Positions 44,122 through 52,511 of a stretch of 64,000 nucleotides of DNA are shown in pieces. Position 1 is the first letter of the stretch, and the number at the start of each line of letters is the position of its first letter. The stretch is from positions 186,001 through 250,000 of the forward strand of contig CBDHHF010000030.1 of the NCBI GenBank assembly GCA_965263205.1. The letters run 5' to 3'. A program made the translations under genes and the position numbers. The stretch is from JBCCIM01 sp965263205 (GTDB lineage: Bacteria; Bacteroidota; Rhodothermia; Rhodothermales; JAHQVL01). The notes below the pieces were generated by a model that searched no databases, was not told the DNA's origin, and worked only from the letters and a program-made list of their open reading frames with translations.

Positions 44122-44803
44122 ACAGCTCTTTGATCATGATATTGCGAAATTCAACACGATGATCGTGTCCCAGAAAACCGATGTAACCTTCAGCATTGAA
44201 TAACCCGGGATGCTCTTTCTCATCGACGGTCTGTGGCGTAGCAGCTTCCTGGATGTCAACGTCAAGAATGGTCTCGCCGTTCAGCACAACGGTGATCTGA
44301 TTGCCTTTGGCGGTCACCACCTGCGTATTCCATTCCCCAACGGGTTTTTGAAAACCCCGCTTTGCCGGCGCTACACCATACACGGACCCATGGTACTGCC
44401 AGGATTCGAGTTCGGTATACGCCGGCCCATTGTTGTCAAGAATTTGCAATTCCATCCCGTAGTACGCGGCGTCTTTGCCTTGCTCTGCACGGATGCCGAG
44501 TCCGTTGTTGCCGTTCTCTTCCAGCTTAAACTCAAAATGTAGTTCAAAATCGCCGTACACCTTGTCGATGTATAGATTGCCGCCGCCTTCTTTGAGACAA
44601 ACAAGATTGCCATCTTCCACCGCATAACCGTCGGTGCTACCCGTCCAGCCGGCCAGGTCTACGCCATTAAAAACGGATACAAATCCATCGGTTACGGCTG
44701 TCTCTGCGGCAGCGGGAGGCGGAGGTGCTGCTGCTTTTTCGGCCTGGCAGCCGGCGCAGCAGATGAGTACAAATACGGCGGGTAGAAACGTACGAGATAT
44801 CAT
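44120..44803 (-). CDS. DUF1080 (3-keto-disaccharide hydrolase domain) lipoprotein
   Basis: 227 aa. A lipoprotein signal ends at CAGC (about residue 19), followed by an Ala/Pro spacer. The concanavalin-like DUF1080 domain starts FVSVFNGVDLAGWTGSTDGYAVEDGNLVC and continues DFELHFEFKLEENGNNGLGIRAEQ...GMELQILDN and NTQVVTAKGNQITVVLNGETILDVD, ending GFLGHDHRVEFRNIMIKEL. The family is abundant in Bacteroidota and Planctomycetes and is linked to sugar breakdown at the cell surface. It is a stand-alone domain with no enzyme fused. Only 12 bp separate it from mnmD upstream. Confidence 0.92.
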   Translation of the reverse strand: MISRTFLPAVFVLICCAGCQAEKAAAPPPPAAAETAVTDGFVSVFNGVDLAGWTGSTDGYAVEDGNLVCLKEGGGNLYIDKVYGDFELHFEFKLEENGNNGLGIRAEQGKDAAYYGMELQILDNNGPAYTELESWQYHGSVYGVAPAKRGFQKPVGEWNTQVVTAKGNQITVVLNGETILDVDIQEAATPQTVDEKEHPGLFNAEGYIGFLGHDHRVEFRNIMIKEL

Positions 44804-44815
44804 AATAATTATTCT

Positions 44816-45514
44816 TTATGCTGATGTAGGCCGGGTACCAATAAGCATTTCGCGCTTGCCCAGCGGACCGGGTGCTTTGGTGGTTTCAAAGCCCGCAGTT
44901 AGCATGTTTTTTCTAACCATGCTTTTGGCAGAATACGTTGCTAGCTTGCCGCCAGGCGTAAGCGCACGGCATAGTTTTTCGAGAAAGCTGATGGTCCATA
45001 ACTCCTCATTTTGCTCCGGACTGAAGGCATCCATGTACACGGCGTGTACGGCTGTCTCTGGCAGCGGGGCATACACGGCATTGCCAAGGATGAGGGTCAG
45101 GCTTAAACTATCATCCACAACCCAGCGAAGCAAGCCATCCGGTGGATGGGGGGGCAGCGAATTGCGCCACTCAAAAAATGTATCAACCAGGCCAGGGTCT
45201 GAAAGCATGCCGGAGATATCTACTTGATGAATGGTCGCTGCATCCAACAGGTTTTGTTCGAAGGCCCAATATGACAAGGCTGTGTTGTGAGCGCGTGCGA
45301 GATCTGCTGTGAAGAAGAAGTTCATGCCGGTGCCAAATCCAACTTCCAATATTCGTGTTGCCTCGCCGGCCTGGAGCCGTTCAGCGACGCCGGTGCCGGC
45401 GAGGAAAACATGTTCTGCTTCTGTTCGGGCACCATGAACCGAATGATACGTCTGCTTATATTGCGCACTGTAGAGCGTATACGAGCCGTCTCTGGTTTGC
45501 CTGAGTAAAGGCAT
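44816..45514 (-). CDS. mnmD: tRNA 5-methylaminomethyl-2-thiouridine methyltransferase, MnmD-type
   Basis: 232 aa from ATG 45512-45514 (MPLLRQTRDGSYTLYSAQ); the frame opens farther upstream, without domain support. SAM-binding motif is RILEVGFGTGMNFFFTADLA (about residues 53-72). The characteristic block is HAVYMDAFSPEQNEELWTISFLEKLCRALTPGGKLATYSAKSMVRKNMLTAGFETTKAPGPLGKREMLIGT. That is MnmC domain 2 without the FAD oxidase domain, as in MnmD of B. subtilis and plants. It methylates nm5(s2)U34 of tRNA. It overlaps no other gene and is divergent from the GlcD-type gene. Confidence 0.9.
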   Translation of the reverse strand: MPLLRQTRDGSYTLYSAQYKQTYHSVHGARTEAEHVFLAGTGVAERLQAGEATRILEVGFGTGMNFFFTADLARAHNTALSYWAFEQNLLDAATIHQVDISGMLSDPGLVDTFFEWRNSLPPHPPDGLLRWVVDDSLSLTLILGNAVYAPLPETAVHAVYMDAFSPEQNEELWTISFLEKLCRALTPGGKLATYSAKSMVRKNMLTAGFETTKAPGPLGKREMLIGTRPTSA

Positions 45515-45642
45515 AGTTGGTTCGGTAGAAGGTTGTTGGTTATGCAGGTTGAAGGGCTGTTGCCTTCCGGTATAATAATTCCCAATCTTCACAAGGTACA
45601 ATCTCACTGGCAGACAACCACCCGAAACGATACTGCGATCCT

Positions 45643-47046
45643 ATGTCTGATTCTTTATCTCGCGCAATGGGCATATTGCATGATGCAATGCCCGACCAGG
45701 TATCCACAGCAGATGACGTGCTGGAGGCACACGGTAAAGACTATTCCTGGCATCGTCCTGCGGTACCGCAAGGCGTTTGTTTCCCACGCTCAAACGAAGA
45801 AGTACAATTTGTGGTTCAGACATGTGCCGGCCTCGGCGTGCCTATCATCCCCTTTGGTGCCGGCTCTTCGCTCGAAGGCGGTGTCCTTGCAACGCGTGGT
45901 GGCATCAGCGTCGACCTTACCCAAATGGATAAGATTCTGGACGTGAGTGTGGCTGATATGGATTGCACGGTGCAAAGCGGCGTGCGCCGGCTCAGTCTGA
46001 ATGATCGCCTTGATGCTGATGGCATGTTCTTTCCCGTGGACCCTGGAGCGAATGCAACGCTGGGGGGCATGACGGCCACGCGCGCCAGTGGGACCAACGC
46101 GGTCCGGTATGGCACCATGCGCGAAAACGTGGTATCCCTCAAAGTTGTGCTCGCGGATGGCCAGATTATCGAGACAGGGACGCGTGCGCGGAAGTCAGCT
46201 GCTGGCTATGACCTGACACGCTTGTTTGTGGGGTCAGAAGGGACCCTCGGGATTATTACGGAAGTCACGCTGCGGATGCAGCGGAAGCCGGCTCGCATTG
46301 AAGCGGCCGTTATCCGGTTTCCAGACATTGCAAGTGCCATCGACGTCGTGATCCAAACGCACGCTGCCGGCATTCGGATGGCCCGCATCGAATTGCTCGA
46401 TGGGCTCATGATGAAAGGCATGAACCTGTATTCGAATCTGCAATACCCTGAGCAACCTACGCTCTTCCTTGAATTTAATGGCAGTCCTTTAGAAGTAGAC
46501 GAACAGGTGCAGGCATTCCGCCAACTCGCCGATAGCTCCATCAACAGTGCAGCAAAAGGGGAGGGGTTTGAACGGGCTGCTACGCCGGCAGACCGGGACC
46601 GGTTGTGGCATGCCCGGCATCACGCGTATCACGCGTCGATTGCGCTTCGGCCAGGGTGTCGGGTCATGTCGAGCGATGTGTGTGTCCCAATGTCGCGTCT
46701 AAATGCCTGTGTACAGTCGGTACGGGAAGACGTGGCGCAGTCGCGATTAATGGCGCCGCTGGTGGGGCATATCGGGGAGGGTAATTTCCATATGCAATTC
46801 CTGGTTGATCCGGAAGACGAAGGTGAAATTGCGGAGGCACGCCGGCTTCATGAAAGGCTGGTAAACAAGGCGCTCGCGTTTGGCGGTACCTGTACCGGCG
46901 AGCATGGCGTGGGTATCGGTAAGCGTAAATATTTAGAGGCCGAATACGGTGACGCATTCGGCCTCTTAAAACGTATTAAACGTACGCTCGATCCAGGTAA
47001 TATTATGAATCCTGGGAAGGTGATTGCACACCCCGAAGTCTTGTAG
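45643..47046 (+). CDS. FAD-linked oxidase, D-lactate dehydrogenase/GlcD type
   Basis: 467 aa. N-terminal FAD-binding PCMH domain (about 35-215): GVCFPRSNEEVQFVV, PIIPFGAGSSLEGG (pyrophosphate loop), DPGANATLGGMTATRASGTNAVRYGTMRENVVSL and GYDLTRLFVGSEGTLGIITEVTLRM. The C-terminal substrate domain has VGHIGEGNFHMQFL (catalytic His region), then TCTGEHGVGIGKRKYL and LDPGNIMNPGKVI. It oxidises D-lactate or glycolate-type 2-hydroxyacids, passing electrons to quinone or cytochrome. No glcE/glcF partner is adjacent, which favours a D-lactate dehydrogenase. It ends inside the last codons of the convergent pilin-like gene (44-bp overlap). Confidence 0.93.
   Translation: MSDSLSRAMGILHDAMPDQVSTADDVLEAHGKDYSWHRPAVPQGVCFPRSNEEVQFVVQTCAGLGVPIIPFGAGSSLEGGVLATRGGISVDLTQMDKILDVSVADMDCTVQSGVRRLSLNDRLDADGMFFPVDPGANATLGGMTATRASGTNAVRYGTMRENVVSLKVVLADGQIIETGTRARKSAAGYDLTRLFVGSEGTLGIITEVTLRMQRKPARIEAAVIRFPDIASAIDVVIQTHAAGIRMARIELLDGLMMKGMNLYSNLQYPEQPTLFLEFNGSPLEVDEQVQAFRQLADSSINSAAKGEGFERAATPADRDRLWHARHHAYHASIALRPGCRVMSSDVCVPMSRLNACVQSVREDVAQSRLMAPLVGHIGEGNFHMQFLVDPEDEGEIAEARRLHERLVNKALAFGGTCTGEHGVGIGKRKYLEAEYGDAFGLLKRIKRTLDPGNIMNPGKVIAHPEVL
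46935..46966. repeat. Perfect 11-bp inverted repeat within the oxidase coding region
   Basis: AGAGGCCGAAT and ATTCGGCCTCT flank a 10-nt loop in codons for YLEAEYGDAFGLL. It lies about 40 bp beyond the end of the convergent gene's coding region as seen from that strand and could end its transcript. Confidence 0.7.
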
Positions 47047-48595
47047 AATGACGCTCTGCAATGACAATTGTGTCATCAGCATTCATCGAAGGTAACAAGT
47101 GCGTCAAGCGTGCAAGAGCTTCTGAGCTGTAAATAATAGTGCCTGTGCCATGGAATTGAATGTCGGCAACTGATGAGCCACTACCCATTGGTGTGTCATA
47201 GTTGAACGAAGACATCCATGAAGAAGTGTTGTCGCCAGCAGGTAGCGTGCCGTCGGGGACATAGTTAACAATGATTTTTTCATCGTAATAGTCCCAGTTA
47301 GCCGCTTCCACGCCGGCTGTCGCAGCTTCAGATTCGCTCATGCCAGCCACGCCTGTTTCAAATGTGATTTCCCAGCTGTCGTCGCTGATTGGGCGTACCT
47401 TAGCGTGTGGTTGCGATACAAAGTCTGGCGCATTAAAACGAGCCATACGATTAAAGCCGTCTCCTGAAGCCGGAGAAGTGGCCGTCATGAAATTAATCTG
47501 CTGTCCTTGAGGATATGTCGTGCTCCAACTCGTCGACTGATCTGAAGCACTGTTTGCTCCTGAGGAGAAAATAGTAGCAGGAGAATGCCCCATTGCTTTG
47601 ATGTCCAGGGCTGAATTCATGGATGAACCGGATTTGTAGTACGTCACATCAAGCGTACCATTACCTGGCATATTGAATGCTCTAGCGCCATTCATGATGA
47701 TGACGCTTCCAAAAACGCGCGACCAGTTATCCATCTTGAAAAGTAGATCGCTTTCTTTGTTAACAATCACTGCGCCTTCCCACTGAAGATGACCCTCAGA
47801 TGTATCCAGGTTGCCATCAATGACCAGTACGCCAAAGCCTTGCAAGTTGCCATCGATTGAAGCATCACCAGTCACGTGAAGTACGGTCGGATTTTCTGCC
47901 GATCCGTAGAGGCCGGTAATGTTTTCGCCATTGTGCGTGTCTTGCACGTTACTGATGGCCTCGTCATAAATTTTGTTGATATCGAGACTAAAGTTATCCT
48001 GATAAATGTCCCCTGTGCCGCTCGCGCCAATAACATTGTATTGTCTGTCGCTTCCCATGGCTGTACGAATCTGATCGCGCACAACATTGGAAGTGGTTTG
48101 AATACCGCTGACATCAAGGCCAGGCGATGAGCCGCCAATGGACGGTGGGTTATAATCTTTACCAATTACACAGTATAAAAACCCGGTAAGAAGCACGTTT
48201 GCTGAGTGTGCATCAATCATGAGTGCCGCATCCATGCTGCCTGATCCGCCACTTCGCCGAAGTGTAGTTTTGATTTCCTGTTGCATCCCCGCGTACTCAG
48301 CAGTGACAGTAACCAGCATTTCATCTGAACCATTAGCAACGGCGGTTGCACTGAAATGTCCACCCTTCATATCCACGTTATGGTGGTTGATGTTCGATGG
48401 CGCGTTTTCGAAATCCCGCTTTACATGCGCGATCACAAGATTTTCTGCCGATTTAGCAATTTGATTCAGTAATACCTCTTCCTGGTATTCTGAAACTTTT
48501 GCATCGTTGTGTGACGCCTGCTGTGACATACCGACCATCAGGGCGGTACCCGAAACAAGGCTGATTGCAATGAGGAAAAGTGCTCTAGTACCCAT
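47003..48595 (-). CDS. PilX-like/pilus-assembly-type surface protein
   Basis: 530 aa. The N-terminus MGTRALFLIAISLVSGTALMVGMSQQASHNDAKVSEYQEEVLLNQIAKSAENLVIAHVKRDF looks like a type IV pilin-type hydrophobic helix followed by an alpha-helical spine, but without a canonical GFTLIE site. The middle (VLHVTGDASIDGNLQGFGVLVIDGNLDTSEGHLQWEGAVIVNKESDLLF...VFGSVIIMNG) is a beta-helix-like repeat seen in PilX and related minor pilins of several phyla. The Ser/Gly-rich rest is unrecognised. It is a single gene, with no pilus operon nearby. The start is set by a run of AUG at the TM helix. Confidence 0.65.
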   Translation of the reverse strand: MGTRALFLIAISLVSGTALMVGMSQQASHNDAKVSEYQEEVLLNQIAKSAENLVIAHVKRDFENAPSNINHHNVDMKGGHFSATAVANGSDEMLVTVTAEYAGMQQEIKTTLRRSGGSGSMDAALMIDAHSANVLLTGFLYCVIGKDYNPPSIGGSSPGLDVSGIQTTSNVVRDQIRTAMGSDRQYNVIGASGTGDIYQDNFSLDINKIYDEAISNVQDTHNGENITGLYGSAENPTVLHVTGDASIDGNLQGFGVLVIDGNLDTSEGHLQWEGAVIVNKESDLLFKMDNWSRVFGSVIIMNGARAFNMPGNGTLDVTYYKSGSSMNSALDIKAMGHSPATIFSSGANSASDQSTSWSTTYPQGQQINFMTATSPASGDGFNRMARFNAPDFVSQPHAKVRPISDDSWEITFETGVAGMSESEAATAGVEAANWDYYDEKIIVNYVPDGTLPAGDNTSSWMSSFNYDTPMGSGSSVADIQFHGTGTIIYSSEALARLTHLLPSMNADDTIVIAERHSTRLRGVQSPSQDS

Positions 48596-48952
48596 GTTGA
48601 ACCGTCTAAAAAATCACGCAACACGCAGGTTACGGCGCGCGGTGATATGAGAAAAACTAAGAATGATATACGCGTTGGCCGAGGTGAGGGAATTGACCGT
48701 CAGAGGTAACCCCGGGGTACAGTTATCTTTTTATAAGATATACTGCGCTATAGATAATCAATCGGGCTGAAGTGGACAATGGGGAATTGGCGCAACTTAG
48801 TGGATGTGTTTTCGCTTTTGGATTAAGCCTGGGCTATTAAATCGAATGGCAGATAAATAAAATGCAAGTTTTGTTATAGCTAATTTTGTGTTATCATAAA
48901 TTTAAGGTCAAGACTCACAAGGCCGGATGATTGGATTAAGGAGAGCTATACC
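48596..48952. other. Divergent intergenic region, no gene seen
   Basis: AT-rich, with no repeat module and no frame above 20 codons that I would support. GGATTAAGGAGAGC lies 8-20 bases before the methyltransferase start and is a good ribosome binding site. Confidence 0.5.
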
Positions 48953-49591
48953 ATGGGTAAACTGGAGGCAGTTGTGGAGGTGCTGGAGGAGCGGCAAAAA
49001 GAAAACCGGCAACATTTCTTTAAATTCTTGAGAGCTTTTCTAAAGAATCCCGGCAGCGTTGGGGCCATTGTCCCGAGTGCTCCAGAACTTGCGCGAGCAA
49101 TGGTAGCGGGACTCGCGTTACGGGCTGGCGACACCGTTCTCGAACTTGGGCCAGGCACAGGGGCATTCACCGAGAAAATTCGCGCCATGCTTCCTCCCGG
49201 TGCACACTATCTTGGCATCGAGCGTGAACAGGCGTTTGTTGAATTGCTCGAAGCACAGTACCCCGATTTACGTTTTGTAAACGGAAGCGCAGAGCGTGCT
49301 TTTCAAATCCATGCTGCTTCGGGATTTGGCGATGTAAAAGTCATCGTGTCGAGTCTGCCTTTCGCAACGCTTAATGCAGATGTGCGAAATAACATTATTG
49401 CCGACCTGGAGCAGTTCATGACGCCGCGTTGCATCTTCCGAACCTTTCAATACGTCCATGCTTTCCCGCTGCCGGCTGCAGTCCGTTTTCGGAATGCGAT
49501 GGAAGTGCGTTTTGGGGCCTGTACGCGTAGTCGCGCGGTGTTGCCCAATGTGCCGCCGGCCTATGTACTTACGTGGCAGGGAAGGGGGTAA
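48953..49591 (+). CDS. PmtA-like phospholipid N-methyltransferase
   Basis: 212 aa. Resembles rRNA-adenine-dimethylase-like SAM methyltransferases of the PmtA group: LRAFLKNPGSVGAIVPSAPELARAMV at residues about 24-49, motif I DTVLELGPGTGAFTEKI (about 61-77), then HYLGIEREQAFVELLEAQYPDLRFVNGSA and VSSLPFATLNADVRNNII. PmtA converts phosphatidylethanolamine to phosphatidylcholine, but relatives act on other lipids or small molecules. The SLPF motif corresponds to NPPY/SLPW of that group. It is a single gene, with a clear Shine-Dalgarno tract. Confidence 0.82.
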   Translation: MGKLEAVVEVLEERQKENRQHFFKFLRAFLKNPGSVGAIVPSAPELARAMVAGLALRAGDTVLELGPGTGAFTEKIRAMLPPGAHYLGIEREQAFVELLEAQYPDLRFVNGSAERAFQIHAASGFGDVKVIVSSLPFATLNADVRNNIIADLEQFMTPRCIFRTFQYVHAFPLPAAVRFRNAMEVRFGACTRSRAVLPNVPPAYVLTWQGRG

Positions 49592-49620
49592 CGAGGTGAT
49601 TTGGCTTAAACAAAAAAAGA

Positions 49621-49673
49621 ACGGTCAGGCTCTGCAGTATTAGGGTCACATTTAACAAAGCATCGCCCGACCG
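49621..49673. other. Inverted repeat between convergent genes
   Basis: ACGGTCaGGC and GCCcGACCGT pair with one mismatch around a 33-nt AT-rich loop. It may act as a weak shared transcript end; there is no T-run. Confidence 0.4.
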
Positions 49674-49760
49674 TCCGCCTCTATTCTAAGGATCTGCGAT
49701 GCATCCATACATGACGTGAATACACTATTTTTTGCGTAAATCACGGCATTTTAGGTCCAA

Positions 49761-50933
49761 TTAAAGGAAAAAGGGGAAGGGGTTGAGGGCTTGCTCTGGA
49801 GTTGGCGCATCTTGCCAGCCCATTTTTACCGGAACGTCATAGAGTCTGCCGGGCGCCAGGCGCTTCCAGAAGATGCGTAGCCCAGGCACCATGACTTTGA
49901 CAACAGGCAATCCGACATCGGGACGCGTCTGGTTGAGTACGAGCACCTCAAGACCAAGGCCGGCTGCTTTTTTTACAACATGCTGTACATCATCCAAAAC
50001 GGCATCCGGCTGGGTGTATGCAAAGTCGCCCTGGGTTCGTGGGCGCTCTGCCGAAGCCGGCAACAGATACCTGTTTCGGGCAACCGTTTCTTCCTGCCAC
50101 CACTTGTTTTCCAGCACCCCATCGTAGGCATAGCGGGTGGTGCCATCGGTATTTTGCTCGGCCACAAAGGGGAGGAGTTGGTTCATTTCTGTAATGGCGC
50201 GTTGCAATGCAATCGCTGCGTGTTGGTGGGTCCCGAAACCAAAGATGATGTCCTCCGGCTGGCGGTCTATGCGCTTGGAGATGGCGGCGAAGGTGGGGAC
50301 TTCGAGGTCGTTGGTCAGGTCGAGTACCCAGAAGACCCGTTTTAGTTGTTTGTAATAGCGTTGCATGGTCTCAGCATACGGCACATTGAACGTGCTGATG
50401 TCGAGTTGGGGCCGGTTCAACCTGTTGTACCACCACATGCTCACGCAGTCGCGCTCAACCAGTTCATTGTACCCATGTAAGACGGCCTCTTCCAGTGAAT
50501 TTCCCGCAGCGTTACCATTTGAGTCTGCCTTACAAAAGGCCGGGTGCGGTCCTTTGTAGTTGAAGTAGCAATAGGCGGTTGGCAAATAGCGAACGCGTTG
50601 CAACGTAAGCGACCAAACGGGTGACCATTCGATGGGGACTTTGGGGTCAAATGGTTCGGGTACATACTGAAAAGGGTGATTACAGGCGGCATGCCATGCT
50701 TTCCGGTTTGCGTACTGCGAATCACTGAACAGCATGCAGGCATTGGGGTGGATGGCATCTTCACCTAGTTCAGCGTACGAAGAAAGAATGCGGGACTCGG
50801 TACCCTGGTAGATCCCCGAGAACCGTTCCAGGGCTTCACAAAGTGCGCTCGTTTTTGCGGCCTGGGGTGTGATGCCTTTGCCGGCACTCTGATCGCGCAG
50901 CAGCGACGGCAGATGTGCCGGTAAATCTGACAA
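49761..50933 (-). CDS. YcaO cyclodehydratase domain (C-terminal part of a frameshifted ThiF-like/YcaO protein)
   Basis: This frame carries a full YcaO domain, which uses ATP to activate peptide backbone amides and form azolines in thiazole/oxazole-modified peptides. Conserved blocks: QSAGKGITPQAAKTSALCEALERFSG (ATP-binding Glu residues), DSNGNAAGNSLEEAVLHGYNELVERDCVSMWWYNR, VLDLTNDLEVPTFAAIS and FGFGTHQHAAIALQRAITEMNQ. It ends ALNPFPFFL, close to the Pro-rich tail of azoline-forming YcaO proteins. The upstream half is in another frame (50765-52072). Homology switches frame at about 50940, where one base seems missing after SHN. No precursor peptide or dehydrogenase gene is visible nearby. Confidence 0.88.
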   Translation of the reverse strand: MSDLPAHLPSLLRDQSAGKGITPQAAKTSALCEALERFSGIYQGTESRILSSYAELGEDAIHPNACMLFSDSQYANRKAWHAACNHPFQYVPEPFDPKVPIEWSPVWSLTLQRVRYLPTAYCYFNYKGPHPAFCKADSNGNAAGNSLEEAVLHGYNELVERDCVSMWWYNRLNRPQLDISTFNVPYAETMQRYYKQLKRVFWVLDLTNDLEVPTFAAISKRIDRQPEDIIFGFGTHQHAAIALQRAITEMNQLLPFVAEQNTDGTTRYAYDGVLENKWWQEETVARNRYLLPASAERPRTQGDFAYTQPDAVLDDVQHVVKKAAGLGLEVLVLNQTRPDVGLPVVKVMVPGLRIFWKRLAPGRLYDVPVKMGWQDAPTPEQALNPFPFFL

Positions 50934-52072
50934 CGGCGCATGTTGTGGCTCGCAGAATACACAAACACCTGGTCACCGGGCGTCTTAATCGGCCGGACGT
51001 GCTTAACAATGCCTGTTATTGGACTGATGTGGTGTGCAAATGCATCGTACGTTTGTTCTGGGGCTTGCAGGCGGTAGCCGTTTGCTGCGGCCCGTTGGCT
51101 TTTTTGTGATGCAAGTGGTAGGGCCGGCGTGTCCTGGTTGGCAAGTGCAGGATCTCCGCAGGCTGGGCATTGCGGCCTGCGTGTGAGTGTGTGCAGTGCT
51201 GATTCGTTTGTATGGATGTCGTACGAGCGCATCGCACCGCTTAGGGGATGCTGCGTTTCCATACCAAACCATTTAAGTAGTTCGAGTGCCACAAGGCTGC
51301 CGGCCAGGTGTGCCTGTGCGTTGAGCGTAAAAGTGTCCGCTACAAGGGCCGGCGGTGTCTCCGGATCCTGGGCAGCAAGTTGATAGAGCGGACGCTGGTT
51401 GGCGAGTCGTTCTTGCAGACAATGCCAGCATCCCGTTTCACCCGGGTACATGAGCGGCCCAATCCAGATTTCCCGGCCTACAGGCTTTACCAGCATCCAG
51501 GGCTGTTTTGTGGCGAGGTTTTCTTCATTGATTGCAGCAAGGGTGGGATTGAGGTAGTTGTCCGTGAGCACCAGTTGCAGGTGGCCCGGTTCGCCTGTTT
51601 GAATGGCCAGTTCATGAAGAGCCTGTTGGATGGCCGTTTCCGAGACCTCGCCTACTGTTTTGATACTGAGCCGCGCATGCTGTAAGGTATGATATGCTTT
51701 GTCCGGGTCAATGCCGGCTTCCATCCAGAACAACTGCTGCTTTGCCGGCACGTGCCCATGCAATGCGGTAATGTATCCACCCTCTTTTAATTTGATCAGG
51801 CAATAATGTATTGTTGGAGCACCCAGCACGGGACCAAGCTGGTCAAGAATTTCTTGCTCTGTTTTTACGCCATCAATGGCTGCTGCAACCAGTTCTACAG
51901 CTTTGCCACGTAGAATAACTTCGTCCTTTTCAGAGACAATAATGACCCCGCGGCCTTCGATCACCTTTACAACCAGATCGGCTCGGAATGTGGGAATGTG
52001 CACAGAAGTGGGGGATATAATTGCGGTTTTTCTAAAATACGGATCTGCCGGCAGCCGGACCAGCCGATTCAT
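50765..52072 (-). CDS. TOMM leader-binding ThiF-like domain (N-terminal part of the YcaO protein)
   Basis: Starts MNRLVRLPADPYFRKTAIISPTSVHIPTF. Residues about 30-110 look like the leader-peptide-binding winged helix (LVVKVIEGRGVIIVSEKDEVILRGKAVELVAAAIDG...EILDQL). The ThiF/E1-like part has QLVLTDNYLNPTLAAINEENLATKQPWMLVKPVGREIWIGPLMYPGETGCWHCLQERLANQRP, with a zinc-binding pair GCWHC matched later by CPACG. It matches SagC-type fused cyclodehydratases. Coding homology stops after PGDQVFVYSASHN (about 50940), and the remaining 58 codons to the stop look out of frame. Gene total if joined: 49761-52072. Confidence 0.85.
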   Translation of the reverse strand: MNRLVRLPADPYFRKTAIISPTSVHIPTFRADLVVKVIEGRGVIIVSEKDEVILRGKAVELVAAAIDGVKTEQEILDQLGPVLGAPTIHYCLIKLKEGGYITALHGHVPAKQQLFWMEAGIDPDKAYHTLQHARLSIKTVGEVSETAIQQALHELAIQTGEPGHLQLVLTDNYLNPTLAAINEENLATKQPWMLVKPVGREIWIGPLMYPGETGCWHCLQERLANQRPLYQLAAQDPETPPALVADTFTLNAQAHLAGSLVALELLKWFGMETQHPLSGAMRSYDIHTNESALHTLTRRPQCPACGDPALANQDTPALPLASQKSQRAAANGYRLQAPEQTYDAFAHHISPITGIVKHVRPIKTPGDQVFVYSASHNMRRCQIYRHICRRCCAIRVPAKASHPRPQKRAHFVKPWNGSRGSTRVPSPAFFLRTLN

Positions 52073-52211
52073 AAGAAACAGACAGAAGCCGGAATGAAGC
52101 CGCCCGTTGATACGTGTATGGCAAAGCCTCTAGGGCAAAAAAAATTAACAGCCACAGGAACAGGCCTGTGAAAAGGGTGTAGGTTAATTGAAGAAACAAT
52201 GTTTCTGACAG

Positions 52212-52331
52212 CTCATCCAGAAGGGTGGAGGGAATAGGCCCTGCGAAGCCCTGGCAACCGCCAAGCTTGATTTAATCAGGTTGGAAAGGTGCCACTTCCT
52301 ACCTCAGCGTTTAACGAGAGGGAAGATGGGC
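52212..52331 (+). promoter_or_regulatory. SAM-I (S-box) riboswitch
   Basis: The conserved core is plain: AGAAGGGTGGAGGGAATAGG, then CCCTGCGAAGCCCTGGCAACC, then AAGGTGCCACTTCC and a closing AGATGGG strand. P1 forms from CTCATC (52212-52217) and GATGGG (about 52325-52330). It binds S-adenosylmethionine. It lies 180 bp before metY and is followed by an intrinsic terminator, so excess SAM should stop transcription of the methionine genes. Confidence 0.95.
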
Positions 52332-52379
52332 GGGAGTGAAGCCACCGGATCTGGGATAGCATACCAGTATACCTTTGAG

Positions 52380-52412
52380 CCTCTTCCGCAATGAGCGTGA
52401 AGGGGATTTTTT
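52380..52412 (+). terminator. Riboswitch expression-platform terminator
   Basis: CCTCTTCCGC and GCG-t-GAAGGGG form a 10-bp stem with one bulged T and loop AATGA, followed by ATTTTTT. Because it covers the region before 52413, an ATG at 52413 cannot be the metY start. Confidence 0.88.
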
Positions 52413-52511
52413 ATGCCCTTCCGTTTTTTGCTAACAAACTCCCCGGCATCGAATGCCAGTCCTCTGGATGTATGGTCAGGACCCCTGAAACCATTAAACC
52501 ATACGATATCC

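Noticed and set aside
52073..52211. TOMM precursor peptide upstream of the YcaO gene
   Set aside because: The only minus-strand ATG frame there has ten codons; no leader or Cys/Ser/Thr-rich core is seen.
52413..52511. Upstream ATG of metY at 52413
   Set aside because: It lies at the end of the riboswitch terminator T-run; MetY homology begins at 52512.
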